Assembly: GCA_016271365.2 (NCBI GenBank)
Contig: CM057458.1
Location: 198,806,501 to 198,870,500 of the forward strand
From: Neoceratodus forsteri
Lineage: Eukaryota; Chordata; Ceratodontiformes; Ceratodontidae
Length of the DNA stretch: 64,000 nt
Reading direction: 5' to 3'
This document shows, one piece after another, positions 31,469-42,899 of the stretch. Both the position numbers and the translations under genes were made by a program. Each line of letters begins with the position of its first letter. Position 1 is the first letter of the stretch. The notes below the pieces were generated by a model. The model worked only from the letters and a program-made list of their open reading frames with translations. It was not told the origin of the DNA and did not search any database.

Positions 31469-31865
31469 ATTCATTGCAAAAAACTATTAATGCAACAGTT
31501 AGGGTTTCTATTACAGCAACAAAAGTCAGGAAATTCAATGTTAGGGTTACCAACCCTATGACCCCACCCCCACCCTGCCACCCTCCACACACCATCAGGT
31601 GTTGGGGTCATCGTCCCTCTCACCCCATTCCATGTGTAAACAAGCTGATATGGTACAGTATAGGAGAATGGGGTGAGAGTTAGTCCTGATGACCCCAAGG
31701 CACACACCAATACCTGTTGGTGTGTGGAGGGTGGTAGGGTAGGGGTGGGGCTGTAGGGTTGGTAACCCTAACATCCCAACATAATCCTAACATCGACTTT
31801 CCTGACTTTTGTTGCTGTAATAGAAACCCTAACTGATGCATTAACAGAGTTTTTTTGCAATGAAT
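31469..31865. mobile_element. MITE-2: 397-bp fold-back element
   Basis: Long inverted arms: 31469-31595 (attcattgcaaaaaact, gttagggtttctattacagc, caacaaaagtcaggaaa, gttagggttaccaaccct) pair with 31705-31865. The arms differ by small gaps and about 10% substitutions by eye. The centre of about 110 bp (31596-31704) is also partly self-complementary. It has no coding capacity. Superfamily unknown. The repeated gttaggg motif is not telomeric (TTAGGG)n. Confidence 0.75.
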
Positions 31866-31974
31866 TTCCCGTCTTTTTGCGATAGTATGATAGTATCCAT
31901 ATTTTATTTTACTGTCCCACCATAGATGTGCATATATGTATGCAGGTGTGGAAGCGCAGGGACCTCTGGGCACT

Positions 31975-32160
31975 GCGCTTCCATGTGTCAAACAACAGTG
32001 ACCAAATTGACAGCATAGCCATCTTATTACCCCACCTTATGTACCCCAATACTGAGTAACAGTGAAATACAAGACAAAATGCAATTATGTGCAACTGCAA
32101 TGCCATTCCGCGCCATAGGTGTGAAAAGACATTTTGGGCAGCATGTGGGAAATAACAGCT
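31975..32160. mobile_element. Decayed MITE-1 remnant
   Basis: gacagcatagccatcttatt followed by accccacctta, and then ccataggtgtgaaaagacat, match the left arm and core of MITE-1 at 8.4-8.5 kb and 14.95 kb. The right arm is not recognisable. Confidence 0.5.
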
Positions 32161-32169
32161 TTACTATTC

Positions 32170-32690
32170 ATGATCTCTGACCCCCCTGACTGAGTACTCT
32201 TCTCCATAGCAGTGTCGTGCCTCTGCATTGCTGCTGCTCACTTCAGCCCTCCACTGATCAGCTTTCCAGTTACCCCAGATCTGACTGGGTGCTCCTCTCC
32301 ATAGCGGTGTGGCACCTCTATCTTGCCACTGTCTGCTTTAGCCCTCCACTGCTCGGCTGTCCAGCTACCCCAGATCTCCAAGCCCCCTGACCTGGCACTC
32401 CTCTCCATAGCAGTGCAGCACCTCTGCATTGCTGCTGCCTGCTTCAGCCCTCCACTGCTCGGCTCTCGGGCTACCCCAGATCTCCAAGCCTCCTGACTAG
32501 GTGCTCCTCTCCATAGCAGTGTGGTGCCTCTGCATTGCTGCTGCCTGCTTCAGCCCCCTACTGCTTGGCTCTCCAGCTACCCCAGATCACTGAGTCACCT
32601 GACTGGGTGCTCCTCTCCATAGCGGTGTGGCACCTCTGCATTACCACTGCCGGCTTCAGCCCTCCACTGCTCAGCTCTCCAGCTACTCCA
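32170..32690 (+). promoter_or_regulatory. ~106-bp tandem units, probable 5' leader of LINE-C
   Basis: tctccatagc recurs at 32201, 32296, 32402, 32508 and 32614, with spacings of 95, 106, 106 and 106 bp. Each unit also contains tgcattgctgctgcc or a variant and cttcagccctccactgctc. A sixth unit at 33340 begins a larger duplication. The array lies upstream of the L2/Rex-like coding region that resumes after LINE-B, so it is probably a repeated LINE leader. The promoter function is inference. Confidence 0.6.
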
Positions 32691-33299
32691 GGTACGATTC
32701 TTCCCTTGAGCTCTGACTTGAATTTTTGGTGCTTCTCTGGGATTGGTCATGCCTAGGCTTTGCACCCTCAGTGATTGGACATGCTACTGCAAGTCTGGCC
32801 ACCACAGCTGGTCTTTCTGCTGAACTTGCTCTCTGATTTTTTGATTTTTCTACTAGTCCTCTTTCTTAACATGCAATCTGTGTTTAAATTTGTTAAATTT
32901 GGTTAGGAATGTTAAGCTAATTAGAGCACTGCTGTGCATATGTTTGCATTATTGTTTTTACTGCAAAATCTGTAATCTGCTTTTAAACAAGTGCTGATAA
33001 CTGATTTTTATGTGTGTTCCTGCATTTTAATTTCATTCTGCAGGATTCACTGTGTTTTCCTTTTCCCTGCCCTACGGTCCTATACTAAAACCCCCCTCTG
33101 TCTTGGCGTTAGCCCACCCTGCCCCCTACTTCTCCCTCCTCCCCTCTCTTTTTTGTCACTGCCCCACACTAACCAAATTTCTCTCCCTGCCATCTCTGGC
33201 ACCCCGCTGTTCCACTGTCTCCTGTGTCACCACTTGTCTGACTGCCTCTGCCCCCTCTCACTTTTGCCCTTTTGTTTTAAAATAATCTACTGCCTTTTC

Positions 33300-33590
33300 T
33301 CACTCCTCCAGATCTCCAAGCCCCCTGATTGGTCACTCTTCTCCATAGCAGTGTAGCACCTCTGCATTACCACTGCCCACTTCAGCCCTCCACTGCTTGG
33401 CTCTCCAGCTACCCCAGGTATGGTCCTTGCCTTGAGGTCTGACTTGAATTTTTGGTACTTTCTCCGGGATTGTCCATGCCAAGGCTTTGCTCCCTCAGTG
33501 ATTGTACATGCTACTGCAAGCCTGGCCACCTTGGCTGGTCTTTCTGCTGAACTTGCTCTCTGATTTTTCTTCCACCCTCCCTCCCCCAAC
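33300..33590 (+). repeat. Second copy of the last leader unit plus downstream spacer
   Basis: 32590-32870 and 33310-33575 are the same sequence (tctgacttgaatttttggt, catgctactgcaag, ctggtctttctgctgaactt). The intervening 430 bp is not repeated. Together with the 106-bp array this is a higher-order duplication of about 720 bp. Confidence 0.75.
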
Positions 33591-34261
33591 CTGTCACTCT
33601 TTAAATGTTCTTGGCTGCAGTCAGTGCTCTGCCTTACAGTGCAGTTCATCCAATAATAATTTGTCTGTTTTTCCTCTCACTAGTTGTCAAATCTAAAAAA
33701 ATCTCTCCTAGCACTTCTTCCTGGGACTATGTATTTCTTACCTTAGCTCTGTCAAATTCCTTCCCTAGCTGCTTCCACTCCCTTTGCTACTTCCAATTCT
33801 CTCCATTTGTTATTGTTTCATACATAACATCCTCATTACTGCTACTGTATCCTTCTCAAAATTGTGTCTCTGCCTTTGCATAGCTTACTTATTCCTATCC
33901 TCCTTGTACTAACGAATGGTGTGACAAGGTACCTTTGTAAATGAGCCTATGGCTCAAAGGTTTTCCAAACTGCTGTTTAAATAAAATAAAAAATAAATAA
34001 AACCTATCCCCCTCTTCACCCTCAGTCCTTCTCCCTCTCCCGAGCTTTCAGACCCCTTCTGCTTTTCCACATGTCTTCCTTCTGTTTTCAGCTTTGCTAT
34101 AATCGCCTCTCCTGCCCTTCATACTTGGACTCACTACCCCTTCCACCCTGGTGCCTTACTACTTAACACACCAATCTACCTCTCCTTGTTACATCTATTA
34201 AAGCTACACACTCCTCCCAACTACACCCCTTTCTTGTAATACCAGAACTCTGCCCTGGTAT
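33591..34261 (+). other. LINE-C leader continuing to the LINE-B insertion
   Basis: Pyrimidine-rich sequence with no clear protein match, apart from the small insert at 33905-34002. It directly precedes the left target duplication of LINE-B. The right side of LINE-B begins the LINE-C endonuclease frame, so this should be the LINE-C leader or ORF1 region. Confidence 0.45.
33905..34002 (+). mobile_element. 98-bp retroinsert with A-rich tail
   Basis: The insert ends in an A-rich tail (aaataaaataaaaaataa). cctatcctcct (33894-33904) before it and cctatccccct (34003-34013) after it differ at one position, as expected for a target duplication. The body is too short to assign to a family, but it contains gacaaggtacctttgtaaat. 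Confidence 0.6.
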
Positions 34262-34275
34262 GAGTATGAAATTTC
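34262..34275. repeat. 14-bp target site duplication of LINE-B, left copy
   Basis: gagtatgaaatttc, followed directly by a T9 run (the poly(A) tail of minus-strand LINE-B). The identical string is at 48447-48460. Confidence 0.95.
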
Positions 34276-34929
34276 TTTTTTTTTAAATCAGTTTTTATTG
34301 GTACATGAAAAACAAACAAAGTAAAGAAGAAAGGAGAGAATTCATGACATACATTTAAAATAATCAGACATCTCTTGCCTATGTGTTAACTTATTATATA
34401 GCTTAAAACCTGAGTGTCCACAGAGTGTTTACATTGTCCTTTATTGGGCAGAGCCCATCTCCTTTCAAACTTTGGAGGCTTTGTTCTTTTCAGTTTGTAT
34501 GTTGTCAGTGACAATGCCCAATTGGGTTCCTCACTGGGCCTATAAGGTCCTCAGAATTGTCTATCTCATAGAATTGCTGCTTATAAGGAACAGAGAATTG
34601 AGATAATGGTCCCCCTGGGTTTCCTCCTTCAAAAAAAAAGGGGGGGTAGGAGAGGAGAGAGATATGCCACTGCACCCCCCCATCCAAGATGACAGGTGCA
34701 TAAGCAAGGGAACAATCTCACCAGCAACACCCACAATGCAAAGGGACAGAGCTTTCCAAGTGATTTCCCCACTCCCACGTCTTGTCTGTTCATCATCACT
34801 TCAGGGTGTAAGCCATGGGACGAAATCTGCATAATGCTCCATTTGAAAGGTTACACTCTTTCTCCACTTGAGATCAAAAGCCTCTACCTGGTCTAAAAAC
34901 TAAGCCATGATCCTCTCAAGTGTGTAAAT
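34276..34929 (-). other. 3' UTR and poly(A) end of LINE-B
   Basis: Between the last coding similarity of ORF2 and the tail. It contains a g-rich stretch near 34640-34650 on the plus strand and no coding similarity. Minus-strand transcripts would end at the T9 run, 34276-34284. Confidence 0.6.
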
Positions 34930-37900
34930 TTCTTGGGCCATCGTGGATCAAGCTTGCTTTGTGGGAACCAGAAGTGTTACTTGTCAATATATGGTTTTAC
35001 TAACCCTAATCCCCTCAGGTGGAATAGCTGTTAGAATATAAACAAGGGTAAACAGCTCTGGGCACTGATAGATTGCTATCAATTCTTCAATTACTTGATG
35101 CCAGTAGGGGGTAAGCTGGTCACACCTCCATAGAACATGTGCTTGGTCTGCTCTGTCACATCCATATCCCCTCCAGCATCTGTCCAGGAAGTCATCTGCA
35201 TACATAGCTATTATGGCTGGGGTACGAAAGAACCTGAATCTGTTTTTCCACGTGTACTCCTTCCAGTATGGAGTGTGGACATTGTAACTGCTGGAAGAGC
35301 TGAGCTGTTCCACCTATCCATGGGGATTGACGTTTGCAACTCCTGAACCCACTTTGCTCGGGTCGCTTCTGCCGAATCACTGGAAGTCTCCCTCAGCACC
35401 TTGTAAATAAAGCTTATCAAGTGTGCTGTGTTGGTGCACCTTATAGGCATCTGGATCAAGGTAAGTATGAGGGAGAGTTTCTCGTCAATACTTGCCAGAG
35501 CATCCTCTGATGTTTGCAGGTAAGATTTTAACTGTATGTATCTATGGAGGTCAGATGTTGGTAGTTGGTAGTGAGCCTGTAGTGTTACAAAAGGCATAAT
35601 ACTTAATGGGCCAATCAGCTAGTGGACATATTTTATCCTCGATTATGCCATCTGTGGTAAGCCGTGTCAAGATTATTGGAAAACTTGGAATTATGCACAG
35701 TCACTCTGAGAAAGTGTTGTTCTGAAAATGTTAGACAGTTTCGGTTAATGTAAAGCCACCGTCTAAAGAGTTCAGCTGTATATTGGGGAAATTGGGTCAG
35801 CGGGAGGTACTGATGGAGAGAACCAAACAAATATCCAGAAAGATCAAAAAGGTCATTCAGGGTAAGTTCTATTTTTTCCAGTGTGCTTCATAGCAAGGGT
35901 TTACCCAGCACATAAGGGTGTGCAGTTGCGAGGCTACTGTGTATTGTTTTAGGTTAGGGAGATTCAGGCCCCCCTATCTCTAGGCAGCTGTTGTATGGAG
36001 TAGCGTACCCTTAGGGGCTTACCTGCCCAAATAAATCAAGATATTAATCTAGCCCATGCCTGAAAATAGTATTTACTAGGTATAAATGGAAGGGTCTGCT
36101 GAAAGAACAGGAGTTAGGGGAGCAGATTTCCAAGTGATTTGAGCAAGTCACTTAACCTCCTTGTGCTCCCAGGTCGCTCCTATAAAAAAGCTTTCAGCTT
36201 AGTGTGCTATACCTGGTTAAACAACTAAATAAAAAAAAAATAGATTTTGTTGTATGGCCTCTAGTCTGCCCAGGATGCTCAATGGGAGCAGGGACCATCT
36301 GGATAAGTCTTCTGTGAGTTGTTGTGCTAATGGTTCATAGTTTAGTAATGATGTGTGTATTTTTTCTTTTGTTAATTTTATACCTAGATATCTTATTACT
36401 GTTTGCACCACTTGAAAAGGAAAACCCATCTCAGGTGCACAGTGGGGACATAGTTGTATAAGAGAACTTCAGTCTTTTGTTCATTGACCTTATAACCTGC
36501 CAGAGTTCCAAAGAGGATGAATTGGTCCCAGACTGCTGGGATAGACTGATGTGGTGTTGATAGGGTGAGCAGGATGTCATCTGCAAAGAGGGACACCTTA
36601 TGATAGCGCCCCCCAATGGGTATGCTCTCCACCATGGGATATAATCTGATGGTTTCTGCCAGGGCTCTAAATATAGAGCAAATAGCAAGGGGGAGAGGGG
36701 ACATCCCTGTCTGGTTCCACAAATGAGTTCAAAGAGGTCTGATAGGGATCCATCTAATTTTAGATAGGCCTGAGATGATTGGTATATGTTCTGAGGTTGC
36801 ATGACAATTTTCACATGTGAGAGGATGGCCCACAAAAAGGGCCAAGCGACCCTATTGAAGGCCTTTTCTGCATCAAGCCCCAAAAGGGCCAGTGATATTT
36901 GTCTGGTACGGGCATAATCTACTAACAGAAAGGTCCATCACACTGCATCATGAGCTTGTCAGCCCTTGATAAAGCTCACCTGGACCGGATCTATGAGGGT
37001 TGAGAGTAGAGATTCTATTCTATGGGCAAGTATTGCCATGAATATTTTGTAATCATAACTCAACATCGATGTTGGTCGATAGGAAGCAGGATATTGAGTG
37101 CCTTTTTGGAGCTTGGGTTTAGTAGCTATCTCTACATATTTACTTGTGGGTGGAGGGGGGGTCTCCTTCCTGTACCGCGTGATAGGCCCGCAACAGGGAT
37201 GGGACAAAGAGGTCCTTAAATTGCTTGTAAAACTCCGAGGGGTACCTGTCAGGGCCCAGGGCCTTAAGGGTCTTTGCTATCTTTAGTACCCTTATGGTTT
37301 CCTGCTATATTATCGGGATAACAATGCTTGTGCCTGTTCAGGCCTTAATTTGGGAAGGGGCAATTTCGGTAGGTAGGAGGTTATCTGACTTAGTGGTGGG
37401 GGAGGGTCTGCTGTATACAGTGTTCGGCAAAATTTGTTTAGGATATTCCTAATTTCCTGTGGTCTCTTGTGGAGTTGTTCCGTGAGGGGATCAACCATAC
37501 TTGTCACACATGTTTTGGTCATCTGTATTTGGAGCCTATGATCCAGGTTCCTTGCTCCCCATGGCCCTGCCTCATGATAGGAATGTTTAAAACATAGTAA
37601 CTGTTGTTCTATCTTTTGGTCAATTAATTTTTGTAGTTTTTGCTCCACCATTTGAATCTGGCCTTGTACTGTCTTGTCCCCTTGGGCTAGGAATGACTGC
37701 AGGGTTTGGAGCTCCTCTTGCAGCTCTCAAACATACTAACATACTATTTGCCAGCAGATTAGGCCTTACGGTCTATCGAGTCTGCTCGAACCTAGATCCT
37801 TAGTTGGGTGCCGAGACCCTCCCATCCCTTGTGCTCCAGAAACTCCTATCATCCAACCCCACCCCCCATGTGTCTCCCTTGCCCTTTTTTTCTTAACTGT

Positions 37901-38060
37901 CTTAATTATCTCCCCTCTTATCACTGTCTTCAGTGTATCCCATATTATTGTTGAGGAGATTTCCATCTGGGAGTTTTCAGCAAGTATACAGGGCATAGAA
38001 TCTTTAATTAATTGTTGAGATTTGGGTCTCAAAGGTGGTACAGATTTAGGTGCCAATGTG
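34930..38060 (-). pseudogene. LINE-B ORF2 reverse transcriptase and C-terminal domain
   Basis: Minus-strand pieces in order: 37651-37310 (linker), 37207-36959 (PASYRPTSMLSYDYKIFMAI, LIDPVQVSFIKG), 36883-36431 (GLDAEKAFNRVAWPFLWAIL with palm motif A; GTRQGCPLSPLLFALYLEP), 36722-36396 (SLFADDILLTL, FADD at about 36576-36587), 36429-36217 (ILGRLEAIQQN), then the CORE-SINE, then RGGLNLPNLK, 35830-35211 and 35313-34984 with a late CWRGYGCD...VLWRC Cys region. This is the L1-type RT. FADD is known in L1 relatives. Multiple frameshifts are present. Confidence 0.85.
36130..36241 (+). mobile_element. 5'-truncated MIR-like CORE-SINE in LINE-B RT
   Basis: The insert has gagcaagtcacttaacctcc, ttgtgctcccaggt, cagcttagtgtgctatacct and an A10 tail. 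LINE-B RT similarity resumes on both sides. agattt at 36124-36129 and 36242-36247 may be the target duplication. The tRNA head is missing. The body and 3' end match the copy at 24256-24440. Confidence 0.82.
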
Positions 38061-38657
38061 ATGTTTTTCTTTTGCCTTCAAGGTTGAATTTAGCATAGAC
38101 TGGGGCATGGTCTGACAAAAATGTGATTCTGTGCCACACGTCTTGCAGCATATCTAAGTGTTCAATGGTTGTAAAAAGATAGTCTAGTCAGGATGCTACT
38201 CTGGTGCGTGTCACCAGGTGGGTGAATTGTTTAGTTGTAGGGTAACATTACCTCCAGGTGTCAATGATACCCAGGGAGGGGAGGGTTTGTTTGAGGTATT
38301 TTTATAGGGGGTTAACTCTATGGGTTGTTATTTTGGATACATCTAAGGAGGGTATGAGAGTGACATTTAGGTCTCCCCATAGTATAAGTTGTCCCTGTAA
38401 CACTGTAAACAATTGGGAGATAAATTTTTACGCAGTTGCCTTTGTGAACCCTGGTGGGAGATAAACTGATGCCAATGTTACTGGCTGTGCATACAGCCTT
38501 CCTATTGCAATGGCGTACTGGCCTTCAGGGTCCACGATCTGAGCCTACAATTTAAAAGGGGTACCCCTAGGAATAGCTATTGCCACTCCTCTCTTCCTGC
38601 CTGATTTATGAGAGGATGCTGTCCATTTCTAAAAAATTAAGAGTTTTTTATTTAACA
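38061..38657 (-). pseudogene. LINE-B ORF2 endonuclease, downstream part
   Basis: Minus-strand reading gives RKRGVAIAIPRGTPF (the SRGVAILI block), VDPEGQYAIAIGRLY, LASVYLPPGF and LILWGDLNVTLIPSLD (GDxN motif, Leu replacing Phe), then a DHAPV-like end near 38110. It continues the piece at 41354-41480 beyond CR1-f. The SDH block and spacing are those of L1 endonucleases, which cut T-rich targets. This agrees with the observed left junction at ttt runs. Confidence 0.75.
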
Positions 38658-41353
38658 TGTATTGTTCAGAAGAGACCGAGGTGCAAAAAGAGGGGGAGGA
38701 GTGGCCCTGTATGTTAATGAAAATATCAAAGCTACAGAAATTCAGAATACACATAAGGAGCCAGAAGAACTGTGATTCACCCTGGAAACAGGAAATGGGA
38801 CAGCCATAAGAACTGGGGTTGTCTACAGGCCCCCAGACCAGAGGGAGGACATAGACACATTACTGTTAGAAGATATACAAAACATGACAGCTAAAGGGGA
38901 GGTTCTGATAATGGGAGACTTCAACATGCCAGATACAGATTGGTCAATACCAGCAGGAACATCTGCCAGAACTAGACTCATAGTGGATTCCCTGCAGGGA
39001 GGGCCTCAAACAACTGGTACAGCAACCCACAAGAGACAGGGCTATCCTAGATCTAGTACTGACTAACAAAGAAGGGATCACAGATCTCCAGGTAGAAGGT
39101 CACCTGGGGGCCAGTGACCATCACATGGTATGGTTCAATTTGGCTACTACATCTAAATCATCCCATTCCAAGGCAAAATATGGGACTTCAGAGGAGCTGA
39201 CTTGATAAGATGGCCAACAGAGTTAAGCTAGCCTGGCAAAAGAAATACAGGTGAGGGGTACAGGCAAAGTGGGCAACATTAAGGATGCAATACTTGAGCA
39301 ACATCCCATTGTGTTAGACAGAAAAGGAAGTGCAAAAGAAGAAGGAAACCACTTTGGTTCTCAAATACAGTAGCAGAAAGGTCAGAGCCAAAGGCTGGCC
39401 TTCAGGAAATATAAGGGAACACAGTGGGATGAAGATAGGGAGGCATACCAAACTGCCCTAAGGGAAGCAGGTAAGTCAGTAAGGCAGGCAAGTCCCAAAC
39501 TGAGGAAACACTAGCATGAACAGTAAAAGAAGGTGACAAGACTTTCTATAGATACATAAGTGAAAGGAGAAAGTCCAGAGGGGGTATTGCTAAGCTTAAT
39601 GGAGAAAAGGGAGCATGTGAGGAGGAGGACCCTGTAAAGGCATCTATCCTAAATAGATACTTTTGCTCAGTATTTACTGAAGAAAGGGTAGGGCAGGGCC
39701 CACAGCTCAGCATCATGGACACAGGAGGGAGGGAGGTGAGCACTACTCCCTTCACAAAAGAAAGGGTCCTACAAGAGCTTGCTAAGCTCAGGGTGGATAA
39801 GGCAATGGGACCTGATGGCATACATCCCAGGGTACTTAAGGAGCTAAAGGAGGAACTAGCAGAGCCATTAGCAGAATTGTTTAGTGAGTCTCTGAGCACA
39901 GGAGAGGTCCCAGAAGACTGGAGAAGGGCTCATGTGATCCCGCCCACAAGAGTGGTAGCAGGGAGGAGGCGGGAACTACAGACCGTCAGTCTTACCTCAG
40001 TAGTGGGCAAGATTATGGAGGCACTCCTTAAGGAAAGGATAGTGCAACACCTGGAATCCAGGGGCACAGGATCCAAGACAGCATGGGTTTACAAAGGAAG
40101 GTCCTGTCAAATAATCTCATAGATTTCTTTGACTGGGTAACCAGAGTGGTGGACCAAGGGGAGCAGTTGATGTCGCCTACCTTGACTTCAGCAAAGCTTT
40201 TGACACTGTTCCACATAGAAGATTGATAAATAAGCTGGGTAGGCTCGGGGTGGGTCAGAAGTTGGTCAACTGGGTGGCAAACTGGTTGACGGGCAGAAAA
40301 CAGAGAGTGGTGGTAAATGGTATACAGTCAGAAAAGATGCAAGTCATAAGTGGGGTACCTCAGGGATCAGTCCTGGGGCCAGTCCTCTTCAATATCTTCA
40401 TTAGTGACCTTGCAGATGGACTAGAGGGTAAGGCTTGTCTGTTTGCAGATGACACCAAGATCTGCAACAGAGTAGATGATCCAGATGGGGTGGGCAGAAT
40501 GAGAAGAGATCTGGATAAACTAGCAGAATGGTCAGAAGAGTGGCAACTGGGATTTAATGCAAAGTGCAAAATCATGCACATAGGGAAGAGAAAACCCTGA
40601 AGCCACCTATAGGCTGGGAGGAGTTGCTAGCAGTCACAAAGGAAGAAAGAGACTTGGGCATCATCATCACTGATGACCTAAAAACATCCAAGCAGACCTC
40701 TAAAGCAGTAGGTAAGGCTAGGGGTGTTAGGGTGTATTAGTAGGGTATCACAAGTCGTAGAGGGAGGTAAATCCTCTGTACAAGACACTGGTTAGGCCCC
40801 ATCTGAGTACTGCGTGCAGTATTGAGGCCACACCTTCACAAGGACATTAACCAAATTGAGGCAGTCCAGAGAAGGGCAACCAAAATGGTGCAGGGACTGC
40901 ATCAGAAGACATATGAGGACAGGTTAACGGAGCTCAATATGTATACCCTTGAGCAAAGGAGGGAGAGGTGATATGATCGAGGCATTCAAACACCTTAAGG
41001 GCATAAACAAGGTGAAAGAGTCTAACATGTTTAAATATAAGAAAAATAGCAGGACAAGAGGACACAGCATGAGATTAGAGGGGGCCAATTAAGGGGAATG
41101 TGAGGAAATTCTTTTCACAGAAAGGGTGGTGGATGCATGGAATGGCTTACCATAAGAAGTGGTGGCTATGAATACAGTGCAGGGCTTCAAACAGGCATGG
41201 GATAGGCATAAGGGAGCAATACAAATGACCATGAATAGATAGGCCACTGACAGAGCAAAGGCCGATGGCACATTTATAAGGTAGAAAAAGAAATGGGCAG
41301 ACTGGATGGGACTTACGGTCCTTATCTGCCATCAACTTCTATGTTTCTATGTA
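38658..41353 (+). mobile_element. CR1-f: 5'-truncated CR1 nested in LINE-B
   Basis: Plus-strand CR1 starting within the ORF2 endonuclease (38660, ahead of the GVAMYV-like block) and ending with tctatgtttctatg near 41350. It contains GDFNMPDTDWSIPA (38884-39066), GPDGIHPRVLKELKEELAEPL and VPEDWRRAHVIPP (39715-40122), [20 protein letters not shown] and CLFADDTKIC (40223-40600, FADD 40442-40453). It is very close to CR1-g, with few substitutions but many one-base losses in homopolymers. The subfamily tail reads GINKVKESNMF. A clear target duplication was not found. Confidence 0.9.
39715..40600 (+). pseudogene. CR1 ORF2 reverse transcriptase (CR1-f)
   Basis: Two plus-strand pieces, 39715-40122 and 40223-40600, cover RT from the SDGIHP-type block to past the palm. 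The [13 protein letters not shown] motif A block lies between them in a shifted frame (about 40178-40215). Motif C is FADD. The second piece runs on through DLDKLAEWSEEWQLGFNAKC, matching the usual CR1 sequence. Missing single bases, not substitutions, cause most frame breaks when compared with CR1-g. Confidence 0.85.
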
Positions 41354-41480
41354 TGTTTATTATGTGACAAATGCGTTTCTTGTAGAAAAATTATTTCTGG
41401 CTTCACTCTTTTAATAAACTGCCCCAGCCAGAAATGCTTAATTGAGACTATGAATCCCATTAATGTTTAGAGACTTGACA
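41354..41480 (-). pseudogene. LINE-B ORF2 endonuclease, N-terminal piece
   Basis: Minus-strand reading gives INGIHSLN (the Asn motif block, usually NVNGLNSP) and, in a neighbouring frame, EIIFLQETHLSHNKH, the catalytic Glu block of L1 endonucleases. CR1-f follows at once and the domain continues at 38657. Confidence 0.75.
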
Positions 41481-42899
41481 AGGGACAGCCTAGCCATTAG
41501 GATCTATATAATGGGGTTAAAATTGTGCAGCTGCCTCTCCCCTCCCCACAGTGTGGTCTTTCACATTCAATAACCTAAGCTCTTTACTCAGCAGTATGTC
41601 TCAAATTCTTTTAATCTCCTTATGAACAATTCCATGTACCATTTTGATTTCTAATAAAACTTAAAAAAAAATACTGTATAACCAGTTTGTAGCTCTGAAC
41701 AAAAGCAACAATAAACCATTATATTACCTCACAGCAGTATACGAGTAGTTAATGAAGAAATGCACAATATAAAAAAAAGAAAGGGGGGGAATCAGTATAA
41801 CTTGGTCTGAGCGGCCAGCAAAGCAGCTAAAACTAGTCATTCAAGTAACTTGCAGAAAAGGAGAAAAACAACCCCTAGGTAGGGGGGAGTTGTTCAGCCA
41901 AAAGAGCAGAAAAGTTTGTTTACCTATTAAATGTAGGTAATTCTATCCCAACAAAAACAAGGGGGGGGTAGAAATGGTGGTTGGGGTACCCCCTAACAGG
42001 TGACTTCCAGTTAGGCAGAAAGAAAAATTAAGGTTATTCTCTCCTGAGTGGGAGGTTTTCAATCTCCCAGTGACAGTAAGTCACAGATAACTGTGGGATC
42101 CCGCCACCACTGCAGTAGTGCGCTATGGCAATGAGAAGGACTTAGCTGGGTGTGCAATTCTAAGCACCCAGCAGTCCTTTGTAAGGTGACTCAAGCTCCA
42201 GGGATACAACCAGGGAGAGGGCGGCTTCTATTTAACAATTGGGTCAGTGCTAGAGCAACAGTCTATGGTACTATGTGTCCATTTTTAGGGTTGGTGGTAC
42301 TGGCTTTAGAGTGGTATAGGTTTCGTTAGCTGGTCACTATGTTTTGCGAGGCACATTCCTTGCCCCTTCATAGATGAGCCGGAGGTGTATTCATTCCATC
42401 ACTGCAGTCCTGCAACAGGGCCGTCTGCTCAAATTCCTTGACCTCCAGGGTGAGTGCTATGCCCGCAGGCTTGTTCAACTTTGTGGTACCTTGTAGCTGT
42501 GCAGCCATGTTGGCTGAAGTGTTTGGGGCATGTTCTCACTGCTCGAGCACATACCTTTTACCACCAGCTGAGTGTTGCCAGGGAGGGGATCCTAAGGGTA
42601 CAAGTGCTGGGTGGACAGGGGTAACAACTCTACTTAAATGGTTATATTTTTTAGTTTATGCATTGCTTTAAACCTTCCCATTGTGCTCCCCTCCTCCCTC
42701 CACTCACCCACCCCATGACCAGCTCCCTGATTTAACCCAGAACTCCTCACATCCTTTGCCATGGATCACATATACAGGGGGGTAATAAAGTGAGGGGAGG
42801 ACAGCATTATTGCTAAACCTTTCAGATCTCATTATTATTCTGCTTTGTGAACAATGTTTACCTGTTTCCCTGAGATCTCCTATCGTTTCACTTCCAGAT
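41481..42899 (-). other. LINE-B inter-ORF region
   Basis: About 1.4 kb between the ORF1 C-terminal domain and the ORF2 start, longer than the usual short L1 spacer. I see no coding similarity, target duplication or known repeat inside. It could be a long spacer specific to this family, or hide an old insertion. Confidence 0.45.

Noticed and set aside
31530..31770. Interstitial telomeric repeats
   Set aside because: gttagggtt occurs only as isolated units in the two arms of a fold-back element, with no (TTAGGG)n array.
32170..32690. CRISPR-like regular spacing
   Set aside because: The whole ~106-bp unit is repeated, not short repeats with unique spacers, and the sequence is clearly eukaryotic transposon DNA.
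33052..33285. Pro/Ser-rich frame as a possible LINE-C ORF1
   Set aside because: Low-complexity pyrimidine-rich sequence with no coiled coil, finger or RRM motif.
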